Shown: positions 16,856-25,488 of the stretch, piece by piece
How the letters are laid out: the number at the start of each line of letters is the position of its first letter
Position numbering within the stretch: the stretch's first letter is position 1
Assembly (NCBI GenBank): GCA_964468435.1
Contig: CAYXVE010000003.1
Location: 1-64,000 of the forward strand
Length of the DNA stretch: 64,000 bases
Direction: 5' to 3'
Source of the DNA: JBCCTX01 sp964468435
GTDB taxonomy: Bacteria > Bacteroidota > Bacteroidia > J057
Notes under the pieces: model-generated
What the model was told of the DNA's origin: nothing
The model's database searches: none
The model's input: the letters and a program-made list of their open reading frames with translations, nothing else
Translations under genes and position numbers: made by a program

Positions 16856-18886
16856 TCACCTTTTCAAAATTAGCCTAGAGGCTTTTTCTCCAGAATCTGT
16901 AGTAATGAATACTATATAAATTGAGCGGGGGGAACTATCCAATTCTATAGACTCTCTGAAACGACTCGAAGGGGGATACGGTCTTTGGAATATCGTTTTC
17001 CCGCTTATATCACGCAAGGTTATGTTAAAATGTTGAGGGCGACCAAAAGAAATATCTAGGGTAAAAGTCTCCGAAAATGGATTGGGATAAATATTAAGCT
17101 GCCTGATCCATGCAACGGGATCTGCAGAATGAGTAAGACCTGGTATGATAAAGGGAATGATTTGTTCGCAGCCTCTGCTATCCGAAAGTTGTAGTACATA
17201 GCTACCGATAGGAAGATCTTTCAAAATGGTATCCCCTTCTTGAACAAGCTGACCATTGAGGCCCTTCCATACATACTGATAGGGAGCTAATCCTCCCAAA
17301 GGTTTTGCAACAGCTGTTCCAGGGCTTATTTCATCGAAAGGTGTTGTTATAATATCTGCATCCAGTGTAGCACAACCTTTGGTATGTGCTTGTATAGACC
17401 AGACAAAACGAAGAGGTGCTCCTTCACGGTCTTCAAATAGCTCTATTGGAGCCCAGTTTCCCTCAGGTATCGAATCAGATCGAATCCAATTGGTAAAAGG
17501 TACATAGTTCTCTTCCGTATAAGCCAGGAATAATGCATTTTCCCCGTTTTGATGAACCCCGATAAAAAACAGTTCATCTTCAAGCGGCACTTCATCCTGG
17601 AATTTAAGTGTCAACAGCAACCCTTCCGTATCTGAAATGTCTTCCTCTACGATTGTATAAGATTCTGTCCGGCCAATTTCTGCTGGCTGTTCGCCTTCCC
17701 AGTCATAAGCTGAAAAAAATACCCGATCACCCAGATTGAACGTGTCTGGCAGATACAATAAAGCAGAAGCAGAAGTGAGTACATCAGGTTTCCTGTTCTC
17801 AAAAAGTTGGGCCAGTACAATGTTTTCTTTCGGAGAACCTTCATATCCCGTCGCATTGGTAAAACTGCCATCCAGCCAGACCCTATCCCTGGCCCATGTC
17901 GTATCGGAAAGCAGATACGCTGCATAAGAAAACCTATTATTAGAAGAATCTACATCTGCTTTACCAGGTTGAACATTATATGATAATGAATAAACTCCGG
18001 AGGTTTGGGGCATAAATGTCCTATCCAATGATACGCTGAGCGTATCTCCTGGTGAGAATGAAACAGTATCTGTTTGTTTGTATTGAAAGACAACATCCTG
18101 GGAATCAGAGATCCTAATGTCTGTCGATATATTTCTCACCTGTCCCGGGCCCAGATTGAAAGTGCTGATCCCAAGCCTAAAAGGTAACTGCTGTCCCACT
18201 GGCACCTGTGTAAATTCATCGGGTGGGGGAATGTGAAGAACCTTCAAATCAGCAGTGTTGATGTTCAGTGCATTTACAACGGCAATGTCATCTACAAGTA
18301 GCAGGAACTTATCGAGAGAATGATTGCGAAAAGCAATGCGAATAGTTTCCCCCTGGAAATTATTGAGTGAAACGACCTGTCTGGCGAGGAAGTCATTAGC
18401 ACCTTCCGTTTCAAAGAGTATTTCCGTAAAATCGTCTGGTTCTGTCCCTGTCCTGCTAACTCTGACCTGATATTGATCGGGAAAAGTAGCCAATACTGTA
18501 CCGGCTCGCCAGGATAGAGCATACATTCCGGTATCGGGTAAGCTTAAGGGAGGAAGGATCATCCAGTCATTTGCTGGCTCGATCTCATCTGCTCCTTGGT
18601 TTTCGAGATAAAATGAAGTACTGATAGCTACCTGATCTGCTAGTTGCAGATCTAGTGTTCCCCCCAGCGCTTCACCAGATTGTACGGTCCATGCATTATC
18701 GACAAAGCCCACCTGAGCCTCTGGGGTCAACTGATCCAGATCAAGCAATAAAAAATCAGCAGGCATGCCCTGCTGAAAATTTTCAAAAAATAATGTATCT
18801 GTTAATTGTGCTTTGACTATTGTTCTATATGGCAAAAGGCTTATTAAGCATAATGCCAGGCGGAGCAACGTCGAAGAATAACTCAT
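16856..18886 (-). CDS. Choice-of-anchor J protein with T9SS type A sorting domain
   Basis: A 676-residue secreted protein. A signal peptide (cleavage after IVKAQ) is followed by a choice-of-anchor J/cleaved-adhesin domain (FFENFQQGMPADF; NDWMILPPLSLPD; IRIAFRNHS and LLVDDIAVV, residues about 30-200) and a CARDB-like beta sandwich. Next comes a SprB-like repeat (GGLAPYQYVWKG, DSRGC). The C-terminus is a T9SS type A domain starting LNIYPNPFSETF and ending in the beta strand ASRLILKR. It should be exported by Sec, then moved across the outer membrane by T9SS. The gene starts 11 bp after its tandem paralogue at 18898-21006, so they form an operon. Ligand and role are unknown. Confidence 0.82.
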   Translation of the reverse strand: MSYSSTLLRLALCLISLLPYRTIVKAQLTDTLFFENFQQGMPADFLLLDLDQLTPEAQVGFVDNAWTVQSGEALGGTLDLQLADQVAISTSFYLENQGADEIEPANDWMILPPLSLPDTGMYALSWRAGTVLATFPDQYQVRVSRTGTEPDDFTEILFETEGANDFLARQVVSLNNFQGETIRIAFRNHSLDKFLLLVDDIAVVNALNINTADLKVLHIPPPDEFTQVPVGQQLPFRLGISTFNLGPGQVRNISTDIRISDSQDVVFQYKQTDTVSFSPGDTLSVSLDRTFMPQTSGVYSLSYNVQPGKADVDSSNNRFSYAAYLLSDTTWARDRVWLDGSFTNATGYEGSPKENIVLAQLFENRKPDVLTSASALLYLPDTFNLGDRVFFSAYDWEGEQPAEIGRTESYTIVEEDISDTEGLLLTLKFQDEVPLEDELFFIGVHQNGENALFLAYTEENYVPFTNWIRSDSIPEGNWAPIELFEDREGAPLRFVWSIQAHTKGCATLDADIITTPFDEISPGTAVAKPLGGLAPYQYVWKGLNGQLVQEGDTILKDLPIGSYVLQLSDSRGCEQIIPFIIPGLTHSADPVAWIRQLNIYPNPFSETFTLDISFGRPQHFNITLRDISGKTIFQRPYPPSSRFRESIELDSSPRSIYIVFITTDSGEKASRLILKR

Positions 18887-18897
18887 GGACTGAGGTT

Positions 18898-21006
18898 TTA
18901 TTCAATAACCATACGCTCATACACAGCCCCTTTCGAAGTGCTGATCTCTAAGATGTATATGCCAGGTGTCCATTCTCCAACTGTAATCAGTTCCTGTAAA
19001 CCCGTAGAGAGATCACTACGTCTTACATACTGTGTCCGTCCTCTAAGATCATAGAATCTTACTTGCACATAGTCTGGTTGCACCAAATTTACCTGAAGAT
19101 TCAAATAATCGCGAGCCGGATTAGGATATATATTCAATAAATTTATTCCAGCAGCAAGCGGATCGCTAGCAGAAGTTGCTGGTCCGATGACAGCCAGAAA
19201 AAACTCCTCACAACCTTTTGAATCTTGTAGTACGACATTATAGCGGCCCGCCTCTAAGCCTGAGAGGGTAGAATCCGCTCCAATTGCCAGGGTATCTCCA
19301 GTAGAACTTTCCCACACGTAAGTGTATGGAGGGGTTCCTCCACGAGGAATCACACTCGCTACCCCCCCTGCTGTATCGGACACAGATGTAACCAGTTCTC
19401 CATCGAAGGTTCCACAACCAGAGACATTAGCACGTAGCATGAAGACCCGCTGAGGGTTGAAATTAATATTGATTGTGCTATCTGCCAGAAATGCCTGCCA
19501 ATCTTCCAGCGTTAGCCAGACATCATCTTGCGCCAGGGAGTCCCAGGTAAACCAGTTGGTACCGGGAACATAGATTTCCCGGGTAGATAACAAGGGAAGA
19601 TAATCGGCTCCCTGCATAGCCAGCATAAATACGCCTTCGTCCAGTGAAACACCATTTTCTGCCTTATTGGCTCTGGTCGTAATCCCACCATCTACAAATG
19701 GCAGGGTAATCCCTATGATAAAGTCTATGTCTTCTTCCTGAATCGTATATGAAAGGCTTCTTCCCTGTTCTACAAATTGGAATGATGTATCATTATCATC
19801 AATCGTATAGATTGAGAAAAAGACTTCATCTCCAACATTGGCGGAATCTGGCAGGATGAATCCCGTGGCAGAGGTAACTACTTCAGGATTGATGAAGTCA
19901 AATAGCGATCCCAGTATCGTGCGATTACCTTCTCCGACGGGAAGTGGCCAGATACTGTTGGCCTGCCCCGTAAAAAATTCGTCGCTGCGTGCGAGGACTG
20001 TATCGGTAATTGCCAGAAGCTCTATGGAAAAATTATTGTCGAATAATTCCCCTGTAAACTCATTGTCTACGATAGGATTTTCCTGTTCACTTCCTCCGGT
20101 GTATAAAACCACTTTCAGGCCGGTATCCTGTGGAACATAAAACTGATCCGCAATAAATAAGATACTGTCTGACGGACTCAAATCGTTAAAAGTTCCTCCA
20201 AAGTCGTCGCTAAAAATCACATTATTAAAGTCCAGACTTTCGAATACTTCTACAATAGCACCTACTTCTGCAGCCGTATCTACGCCCGCGTTGGAGACGA
20301 TGATTCCAAGATCTGTAGTATCCTGCTGCCCATTGGGGATAGCAGCATAGATATCTGGCGTAAGCCAGGGAATAAGAGAAATATCGACCCCCACTGTAGC
20401 AGCCGAATCTGCGATGTAAATATCATCTAGATACAGAACCAATTTATCATCGGAGTTATTCCGAAAAGCAATATGGATATTTTCATTTGCATAAGCAGCC
20501 AGGGAGATGCGATAGGTTTTCCAAAAAACTTCCTCTTCTTCCACGGCGAGGATCAATTCCGTAAAATCTGCAATCTCATTTCCCCCTGTGGATATCAAGA
20601 CTTCGTATCCATCTGCGAAGTTAGGGTTTGCTGCACTTGCACGCCATTGTAAGAAAAACTCTCCTGTATCAGGAATGGATATCTGAGGGGTAATCAACCA
20701 GTCATCTGCAATGCCCAGGGGATCATACCAGGATGTACTCGAAACAATAGAGTCCTCCAGATTATCCGGATTGAGCTGGAGAACCCAGCCATTGTCATAT
20801 GCATTTAAAAATCCAAATGCTTCTGCTCCTGATGAGTCTATTACAGGTATCTGTCCGTCTACATCTACAATATTGAAATCTTCTGGAATTCCCTGTTCAA
20901 AGCCCTCGAAATATATCACCTGCTGTGCATGGCTGTAGGATATCAAGAGGGTAAAAAACAAAAAGACGGGCATTAAAAGATGTAGGGAAAGGTATATTTT
21001 TTTCAT
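18898..21006 (-). CDS. Choice-of-anchor J protein with SprB-like repeat and T9SS type A sorting domain
   Basis: A 702-residue paralogue of the downstream gene with the same order of parts. A signal peptide (ending SHAQQ) is followed by an anchor-J domain (YFEGFEQGIPEDF, DDWLITPQISIPD, IHIAFRNNSDDKLVLYLDDI) and a central beta-rich region. A SprB-type repeat (RGGTPPYTYVWESSTGD, QDSKGC) precedes the C-terminal T9SS domain, which starts LLNIYPNPARDYL and ends AVYERMVIE. It is the first gene of the two-gene operon. It is expected at the cell surface or released, perhaps in adhesion or polymer binding (inference). Confidence 0.82.
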   Translation of the reverse strand: MKKIYLSLHLLMPVFLFFTLLISYSHAQQVIYFEGFEQGIPEDFNIVDVDGQIPVIDSSGAEAFGFLNAYDNGWVLQLNPDNLEDSIVSSTSWYDPLGIADDWLITPQISIPDTGEFFLQWRASAANPNFADGYEVLISTGGNEIADFTELILAVEEEEVFWKTYRISLAAYANENIHIAFRNNSDDKLVLYLDDIYIADSAATVGVDISLIPWLTPDIYAAIPNGQQDTTDLGIIVSNAGVDTAAEVGAIVEVFESLDFNNVIFSDDFGGTFNDLSPSDSILFIADQFYVPQDTGLKVVLYTGGSEQENPIVDNEFTGELFDNNFSIELLAITDTVLARSDEFFTGQANSIWPLPVGEGNRTILGSLFDFINPEVVTSATGFILPDSANVGDEVFFSIYTIDDNDTSFQFVEQGRSLSYTIQEEDIDFIIGITLPFVDGGITTRANKAENGVSLDEGVFMLAMQGADYLPLLSTREIYVPGTNWFTWDSLAQDDVWLTLEDWQAFLADSTININFNPQRVFMLRANVSGCGTFDGELVTSVSDTAGGVASVIPRGGTPPYTYVWESSTGDTLAIGADSTLSGLEAGRYNVVLQDSKGCEEFFLAVIGPATSASDPLAAGINLLNIYPNPARDYLNLQVNLVQPDYVQVRFYDLRGRTQYVRRSDLSTGLQELITVGEWTPGIYILEISTSKGAVYERMVIE

Positions 21007-21104
21007 GTAAAATTGAGTTGTGTTGCGATGTATTCAATGATTAGCCATACACAATAATAAGTTTTTTTTGGGAAAATGTATAGGAATTTACAACCCCTCA
21101 GGCT

Positions 21105-21617
21105 TCATTTTTCATATACTTTTTCTCCCGCTTTCAGCCATTTACCCCATTTTTTGCTGTAAGCATGTACTTTTTGCGTTTCCTTCCCTTCCTGATTTTC
21201 CACTTGATAGCCTTGATTTTTCCACTCAAAGATTCCCCCGTATAGATTATAAACCGTTTCGAATCCCATTTTTTTCAGTTTTTCGCCTATCCGTTCACTT
21301 CTATAACCCACCGAACAATAGACCACCACAGGTTCATCTTTATCTATTTTACTAACTTTTTTCTGATCGAAATGTGAAAATCCCACGTAATGAGCACCTT
21401 TAATATGACTTACGTTAAACTCTTCCTCTTCCCGGGCATCCAGTAATGTATACCGATCCAGTCCGTTTGCCTGGAGTTCTGCCGGGGTAATCAGCGGTAC
21501 TGTCCAATGGTAAAGATTGTCCAACATCTCCCCAAACTCATCCTCCTGAGCTGTAAGATGAAGAGATCCCATGGATAGGGATAAGAAAAAGATGAAGATA
21601 AATCTCATATTCAGCAT
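21105..21617 (-). CDS. Periplasmic rhodanese-like protein
   Basis: A 170-residue protein with a signal peptide (FIFIFFLSLSMGSLHLTAQ) and one rhodanese domain. ITPAELQA opens the domain, LLDAREEEEFNVSHIKGA follows, and the active-site loop is CSVGYRS with Cys101. It ends at YNLYGGIFEWKNQGYQ. A single-domain periplasmic rhodanese can carry persulfide sulfur; the acceptor is unknown. ATG 21608 (residue 4) is an alternative start. Divergent from the beta-helix lipoprotein gene, with 117 bp between. Confidence 0.85.
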   Translation of the reverse strand: MLNMRFIFIFFLSLSMGSLHLTAQEDEFGEMLDNLYHWTVPLITPAELQANGLDRYTLLDAREEEEFNVSHIKGAHYVGFSHFDQKKVSKIDKDEPVVVYCSVGYRSERIGEKLKKMGFETVYNLYGGIFEWKNQGYQVENQEGKETQKVHAYSKKWGKWLKAGEKVYEK

Positions 21618-21734
21618 ATACTATACGTTTAAGGTATAAATTAAGTAATTGTTTTACAATATAACCGTCAAACAAAGGACATGTACCTTGTTTTATCACT
21701 GGAAAATTCGACTTTGCCTATGTAGTTTGCGCTC

Positions 21735-23270
21735 ATGAAATTCATTGTATCCTCAGTAAGTATAATAATAGTTATATTTCTTGCTTTTGAAGCCTGTGAG
21801 CAACCGATTAATCCGGTTTCTGAAGGTACGCTGACCTTTTCTGCTGACACGGTGAAATTTGATTCCATCTTTGTTAATTTTCTCACTCCATCTGAAAGGC
21901 TATCTGTTTACAATCGCAACAACAAAGATATACAGATCGAGCGTATCTGGCTTGAGGGGGGTGAAAATTCAGAATTTTCGCTTGTAGTAGATGGCATTTC
22001 TGCCAACGAAGTTACAGAAGTGGTGATCGCAGAAGACGACAGCATACGAATCTTTGTCAATCTCAATTCAGAAATGCGGGATGAGTTTGCTGAAGATTAT
22101 ATTGTATTCCAGACTGGAGATAATATCCAGCGCATCCTGATCAGAGCTTTTGTTGTAGATGCATATTATTTCAGATCCAGGCTAAGGTTGTATTCGCTCA
22201 ATACGGAATGCCAGGTAGACTCACTGGAACTTAGCGGATATTTTTTTCGTCGAGATACAGTCCTTACGCCAGAAAAGCCTATCATCTTTGATGGCCCCAT
22301 CCTAATCCCACCAGGTGTGACGGTTACGATCCAGCCTGGAACGCAGATATTTTTCACTCCCTATAAAGTTGAGACAGATCAATGTGATGGGACCTCTGTA
22401 TTCTCCTTTTTCTCTACCCTGATCATCAATGGTACCCTGAGGGCAGCGGGTAATCCGGGAGATCCCGTCGTATTTCAGGGTACACGACTGGATCAGGAAT
22501 ATCAGGAAAATCCTGCACAATGGCGGGGAATACGATTTACTCAGACCAGTGAAAACAATCTGCTCAGGCACTGTGTGGTAAAAAATGCTATCATTGGGGT
22601 GGAAGTAGATTCCGTAAGCTTTGGCAATATCCCTCGTTTGCTGGTCCAGCAATCTGAGATACGCAATATGTCTACATTTGGCATCCTGGGTCTGGGTTTT
22701 TCACAGGATGGTCCTGGAACCATACCCAGTTTAGTTATGGAAAACAGCGTAGTCCATCGCTGTGGACGCACGATTGCAGTGAGTGGAGGTGGGCATATGA
22801 CCTTTTATAACTGTACGTTTGACAATTCGGCTTTCCGGGGTAGACGTGATCCACAGGTTTTCATCAGCAACTATGCACAATTTGGTGAAAATCTATTGAT
22901 CTATCCGACACGCTTTAGGATGGTCAACTCCGTGGTTTGGAGTACGGGGCTAAATGTCAGCGAAATAGAACTAGATCAATTGGATGACAGACCCTATACA
23001 ACTGAGGAAGTTTTTTTTGATCACAGCCTCATAAAGTATAGCCCTGATAGTGAAATTGATATTTCCGGACTGCTGAACAGCAGTATAGTCAACGAAGAAC
23101 CCTTTTTTGCAGATCCCTTCGAAGGAAATTATCGCCTGCTGGAAGGAAGTCCACTGATCGGAGCTGGCAAGGATTTATCGGCCCGATACTTGCTAGATTT
23201 TAGGGGAAGTGCAGACAGCCTGCGAACCATTCCCTATGACATTGGGGCATTTGAATATATGAATGAATAA
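21735..23270 (+). CDS. Lipoprotein with right-handed beta-helix repeats
   Basis: A 511-residue protein with a lipoprotein signal (IIIVIFLAFEAC, lipid Cys at about residue 21). Residues 30-150 form an Ig-like or immunoglobulin-type N-terminal domain (LSVYNRNNKDIQIERIWLEG). From about 185 the sequence reads as a parallel beta-helix: IPPGVTVTIQPGTQIFF, LIINGTLRAAGNPGDPVVFQ, LLRHCVVKNAIIGVEV, MTFYNCTFDN. The end matches the family's usual SPLIGAGKD, FRGSADSLRTIPYDIGAFEY. Such lipoproteins are common in Bacteroidota, sit in the outer membrane and may bind carbohydrate; no catalytic residues can be claimed. Confidence 0.78.
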   Translation: MKFIVSSVSIIIVIFLAFEACEQPINPVSEGTLTFSADTVKFDSIFVNFLTPSERLSVYNRNNKDIQIERIWLEGGENSEFSLVVDGISANEVTEVVIAEDDSIRIFVNLNSEMRDEFAEDYIVFQTGDNIQRILIRAFVVDAYYFRSRLRLYSLNTECQVDSLELSGYFFRRDTVLTPEKPIIFDGPILIPPGVTVTIQPGTQIFFTPYKVETDQCDGTSVFSFFSTLIINGTLRAAGNPGDPVVFQGTRLDQEYQENPAQWRGIRFTQTSENNLLRHCVVKNAIIGVEVDSVSFGNIPRLLVQQSEIRNMSTFGILGLGFSQDGPGTIPSLVMENSVVHRCGRTIAVSGGGHMTFYNCTFDNSAFRGRRDPQVFISNYAQFGENLLIYPTRFRMVNSVVWSTGLNVSEIELDQLDDRPYTTEEVFFDHSLIKYSPDSEIDISGLLNSSIVNEEPFFADPFEGNYRLLEGSPLIGAGKDLSARYLLDFRGSADSLRTIPYDIGAFEYMNE

Positions 23271-23380
23271 AACCATTCGATCCTAAAATGAATTTGATAT
23301 TTTGATATCTATTTGTCATCAATATATGTTATACCCAAAATAACAATCTTATTCCCCACAAAACGATAGACTTTACCATA

Positions 23381-24163
23381 ATGAACATATATCAGCATCT
23401 ACAATACAGAGAACAAAATCGCGTAGCCTACCTCACCCTCAATCGCCCAGAACATTATAACACACTCAATAATATCCTGATTGCAGAGCTAAAAGATTCC
23501 ATTCTAAGGGCAGAACATGAAGCTACGGTCAAGGTTGTTGTTATCAATGCACATGGTACTGCATTTTGCGGAGGGGAAGACCCCAATTACCTCAATGCGC
23601 TTCAGGAAGCGTCTATGGATCACAGTATCGCCTACGCCAGTGAATTGGCTGAACTTATGGTAAGAATCTATCGCTCCACTAAAGTATTCATTGCCCAGAT
23701 AGAAGGTAATGCCATTTCTGGGGGAAGTGGAATCGTAACTGCATGTGATTTTGCTTTTGCCGTGCCAGAAGCACAGCTTGGATTTACGGAAGTGCGACTA
23801 GGCTCTATTGCATCCATGGTGATGGCCTTTCTCCTGAGAAAAGTAGGTGAGACGCGCACCAAAGAGCTACTTTTGTCTGGTAACCTGATCTCAGCATCCC
23901 AAGCTGTACAGTACAATCTTATCAACCGTACAGTCGAAAAAGATCAGATCGTCCAGACGGTCTATGAATTTGCTCAGCAACTGTGTCATCTCAACTCAGC
24001 TGCATCTATGCAACTGACCAAGAAAATGATTGCAGATGTCCAGGACTTCCCGCTGGAAAACTCTCTTCGATTGGCCGCCAAAATGAATGCTCACATACGC
24101 AGTACCGATGAATTTCAGCAGGCACTCTCTGCATTTCTCAATAATCAGCCAGTCAGATGGTAG
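23381..24163 (+). CDS. Enoyl-CoA hydratase/isomerase family protein
   Basis: A 260-residue crotonase-fold enzyme. The first oxyanion-hole segment is GTAFCGGEDPNYL, the second is GNAISGGSGIVTACDFAFA, and the catalytic-type Glu is in FTEVRLGSIAS. The C-terminal trimerisation helices are present. The sequence looks closest to methylglutaconyl-CoA hydratases of leucine breakdown, but substrate cannot be fixed from sequence alone, and the second catalytic Glu position is not obvious. No acyl-CoA pathway genes lie next to it. Cytoplasmic, monocistronic. Confidence 0.82.
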   Translation: MNIYQHLQYREQNRVAYLTLNRPEHYNTLNNILIAELKDSILRAEHEATVKVVVINAHGTAFCGGEDPNYLNALQEASMDHSIAYASELAELMVRIYRSTKVFIAQIEGNAISGGSGIVTACDFAFAVPEAQLGFTEVRLGSIASMVMAFLLRKVGETRTKELLLSGNLISASQAVQYNLINRTVEKDQIVQTVYEFAQQLCHLNSAASMQLTKKMIADVQDFPLENSLRLAAKMNAHIRSTDEFQQALSAFLNNQPVRW

Positions 24164-24226
24164 CTTGTAGCTCATGAATTTTCACATTGAAAGATTACCA
24201 AAACCTTTTCCTGATTACAAGCTACC
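24159..24226. repeat. 11-bp inverted repeat behind the enoyl-CoA hydratase gene
   Basis: GGTAGCTTGTA (24159-24169) and TACAAGCTACC (24216-24226) are exact inverted copies 46 bp apart. The left arm contains the hydratase stop codon (24161-24163). It may act as a weak terminator or be a trace of a small inserted element; no T-run follows. Confidence 0.5.
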
Positions 24227-24246
24227 AACCGTGATCACCGATCCTT

Positions 24247-24897
24247 TTATAAGAATGTTAACTCGCTCAGTTGATCCAATAGCCAGCCTGTAACACTATA
24301 GCGTTCCCGGTGTGCTAACTTCACTTCGTGTTCCAGTTCACTTTTGAAAAAGACCGCTCTACAAGCCATTGGCCATATGTTAACATTGGTGTTGTCAGCT
24401 AAATAGAGGATCAGTTCTCCCCCATCAGTCTTAGTCCAGGCTTCGTTGAGATAGCAGACAAATGAGATCACGCGATGAGGATTTTGCTGAAAGCGATCCA
24501 CATGGCGCTTATAAAATGTGCCAGCGGGATACATCGCAAAGTGTGATTCCAGATCTTTCAATCCCAAAAAACAAGTTCTATTGAGATACACTCTCACTTG
24601 ATGAATGCTTTGCAGGAGCTTTTGGGTATAATCATCTGCCTCATCTGGTGAAATCCATTTAATGAAGTCTCCTCTGACCTGTTTTTGTACCTGATACTTT
24701 TGTTGCTTACCTATCCCTGCCTTGTTGAGATTACCCGAATCTTTAAGGAACTCAAATTTCTTTCTGAGATTTCGTACTTCAGATAAGGGGATAAAATCAT
24801 CAATCCGGGCATAACCATTATCAGCAATCTGCCCGGCAATTGCCTCCAGACGCTGCTCACTGAGCAACATACCCGGGATAAGAGGTTCACCCAACAT
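24247..24897 (-). CDS. 2-oxoglutarate/Fe(II)-dependent dioxygenase, prolyl-4-hydroxylase type
   Basis: A 216-residue cytoplasmic protein. The double-stranded beta-helix carries the HxD pair in YKRHVDRF, the distal His in SELEHEV, and the 2-oxoglutarate-binding Arg in RERYSVTGW. GGELILYL precedes the distal His as in prolyl hydroxylases. The likely substrate is a prolyl residue of a protein such as a translation factor (family inference). The ATG at 24897 is preferred over the GTG one codon upstream. Convergent with the enoyl-CoA hydratase gene. Confidence 0.83.
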   Translation of the reverse strand: MLGEPLIPGMLLSEQRLEAIAGQIADNGYARIDDFIPLSEVRNLRKKFEFLKDSGNLNKAGIGKQQKYQVQKQVRGDFIKWISPDEADDYTQKLLQSIHQVRVYLNRTCFLGLKDLESHFAMYPAGTFYKRHVDRFQQNPHRVISFVCYLNEAWTKTDGGELILYLADNTNVNIWPMACRAVFFKSELEHEVKLAHRERYSVTGWLLDQLSELTFL

Positions 24898-25055
24898 CAC
24901 TGTGATATCAATAATAAAAACTTCGTAAATATAACATGTCAGGGCAATGAATCCTACAGCATTTTTTAGTAGTTGTAGTGTTGATTGGTTTTAGATCATA
25001 ACTGAGAAAAGAATATTTTTACAATAAAAGAGAAGCGGTGCATATTGAGGATCAA

Positions 25056-25109
25056 GTAGAGACATCATGCATCTGTATTACAGGGAGACGTGACGCATCG
25101 CGTCTCTAC
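25056..25109. repeat. REP-like paired palindrome
   Basis: GTAGAGAC (25056-25063) and GTCTCTAC (25102-25109) are inverted. Inside, GAGACG (25085-25090) pairs with CGTCTC (25101-25106). On each strand GTAG leads directly into a hairpin, so this looks like two REP units facing each other. It lies 50 bp upstream of a 60-codon gene. Confidence 0.6.
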
Positions 25110-25159
25110 CAGAACCGTATAAACGATTTTCAATCATCAATCATAAAAATATTTATATC

Positions 25160-25342
25160 ATGGACAGCAACATTCCAGAGGAAGTCTATCAAAAGATTGA
25201 AGCACGTATCGCCAGCAGTGAAAGCGTGGTAGGGATCGATGCAAAAAGGACACATATCATCATCATTCATATGCTGGAAGAAATTCAGCAAAAGCTGGAT
25301 AAGTTGGACCAGAGAATCGCCAAACTGGAGGAATCTCATTGA
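25160..25342 (+). CDS. Small charged coiled-coil protein, 60 aa
   Basis: No family was recognised. The protein reads as helix throughout, with a heptad-like C-terminal half (MLEEIQQKLDKLDQRIAKLEE) that predicts a short coiled coil, and a more regular N-terminal part (PEEVYQKIEARI, SVVGIDAKRTHIIIIHMLEE). Codon use and charge pattern look like a true protein rather than chance. It would be cytoplasmic and probably oligomeric. It stands alone behind a REP-like palindrome. Confidence 0.6.
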   Translation: MDSNIPEEVYQKIEARIASSESVVGIDAKRTHIIIIHMLEEIQQKLDKLDQRIAKLEESH

Positions 25343-25488
25343 AAGAGGAATTACCAAGGGTAGCTAGTCATATGGCTACCCTGAATCTCCCTTTTTAGTT
25401 CACAATATCTGAACTCAACACAAAACATTATTTATAGATGAGTCTAGTCCAACATGTATCGTTTATTGGTGAAATATAACTGCTTCCT

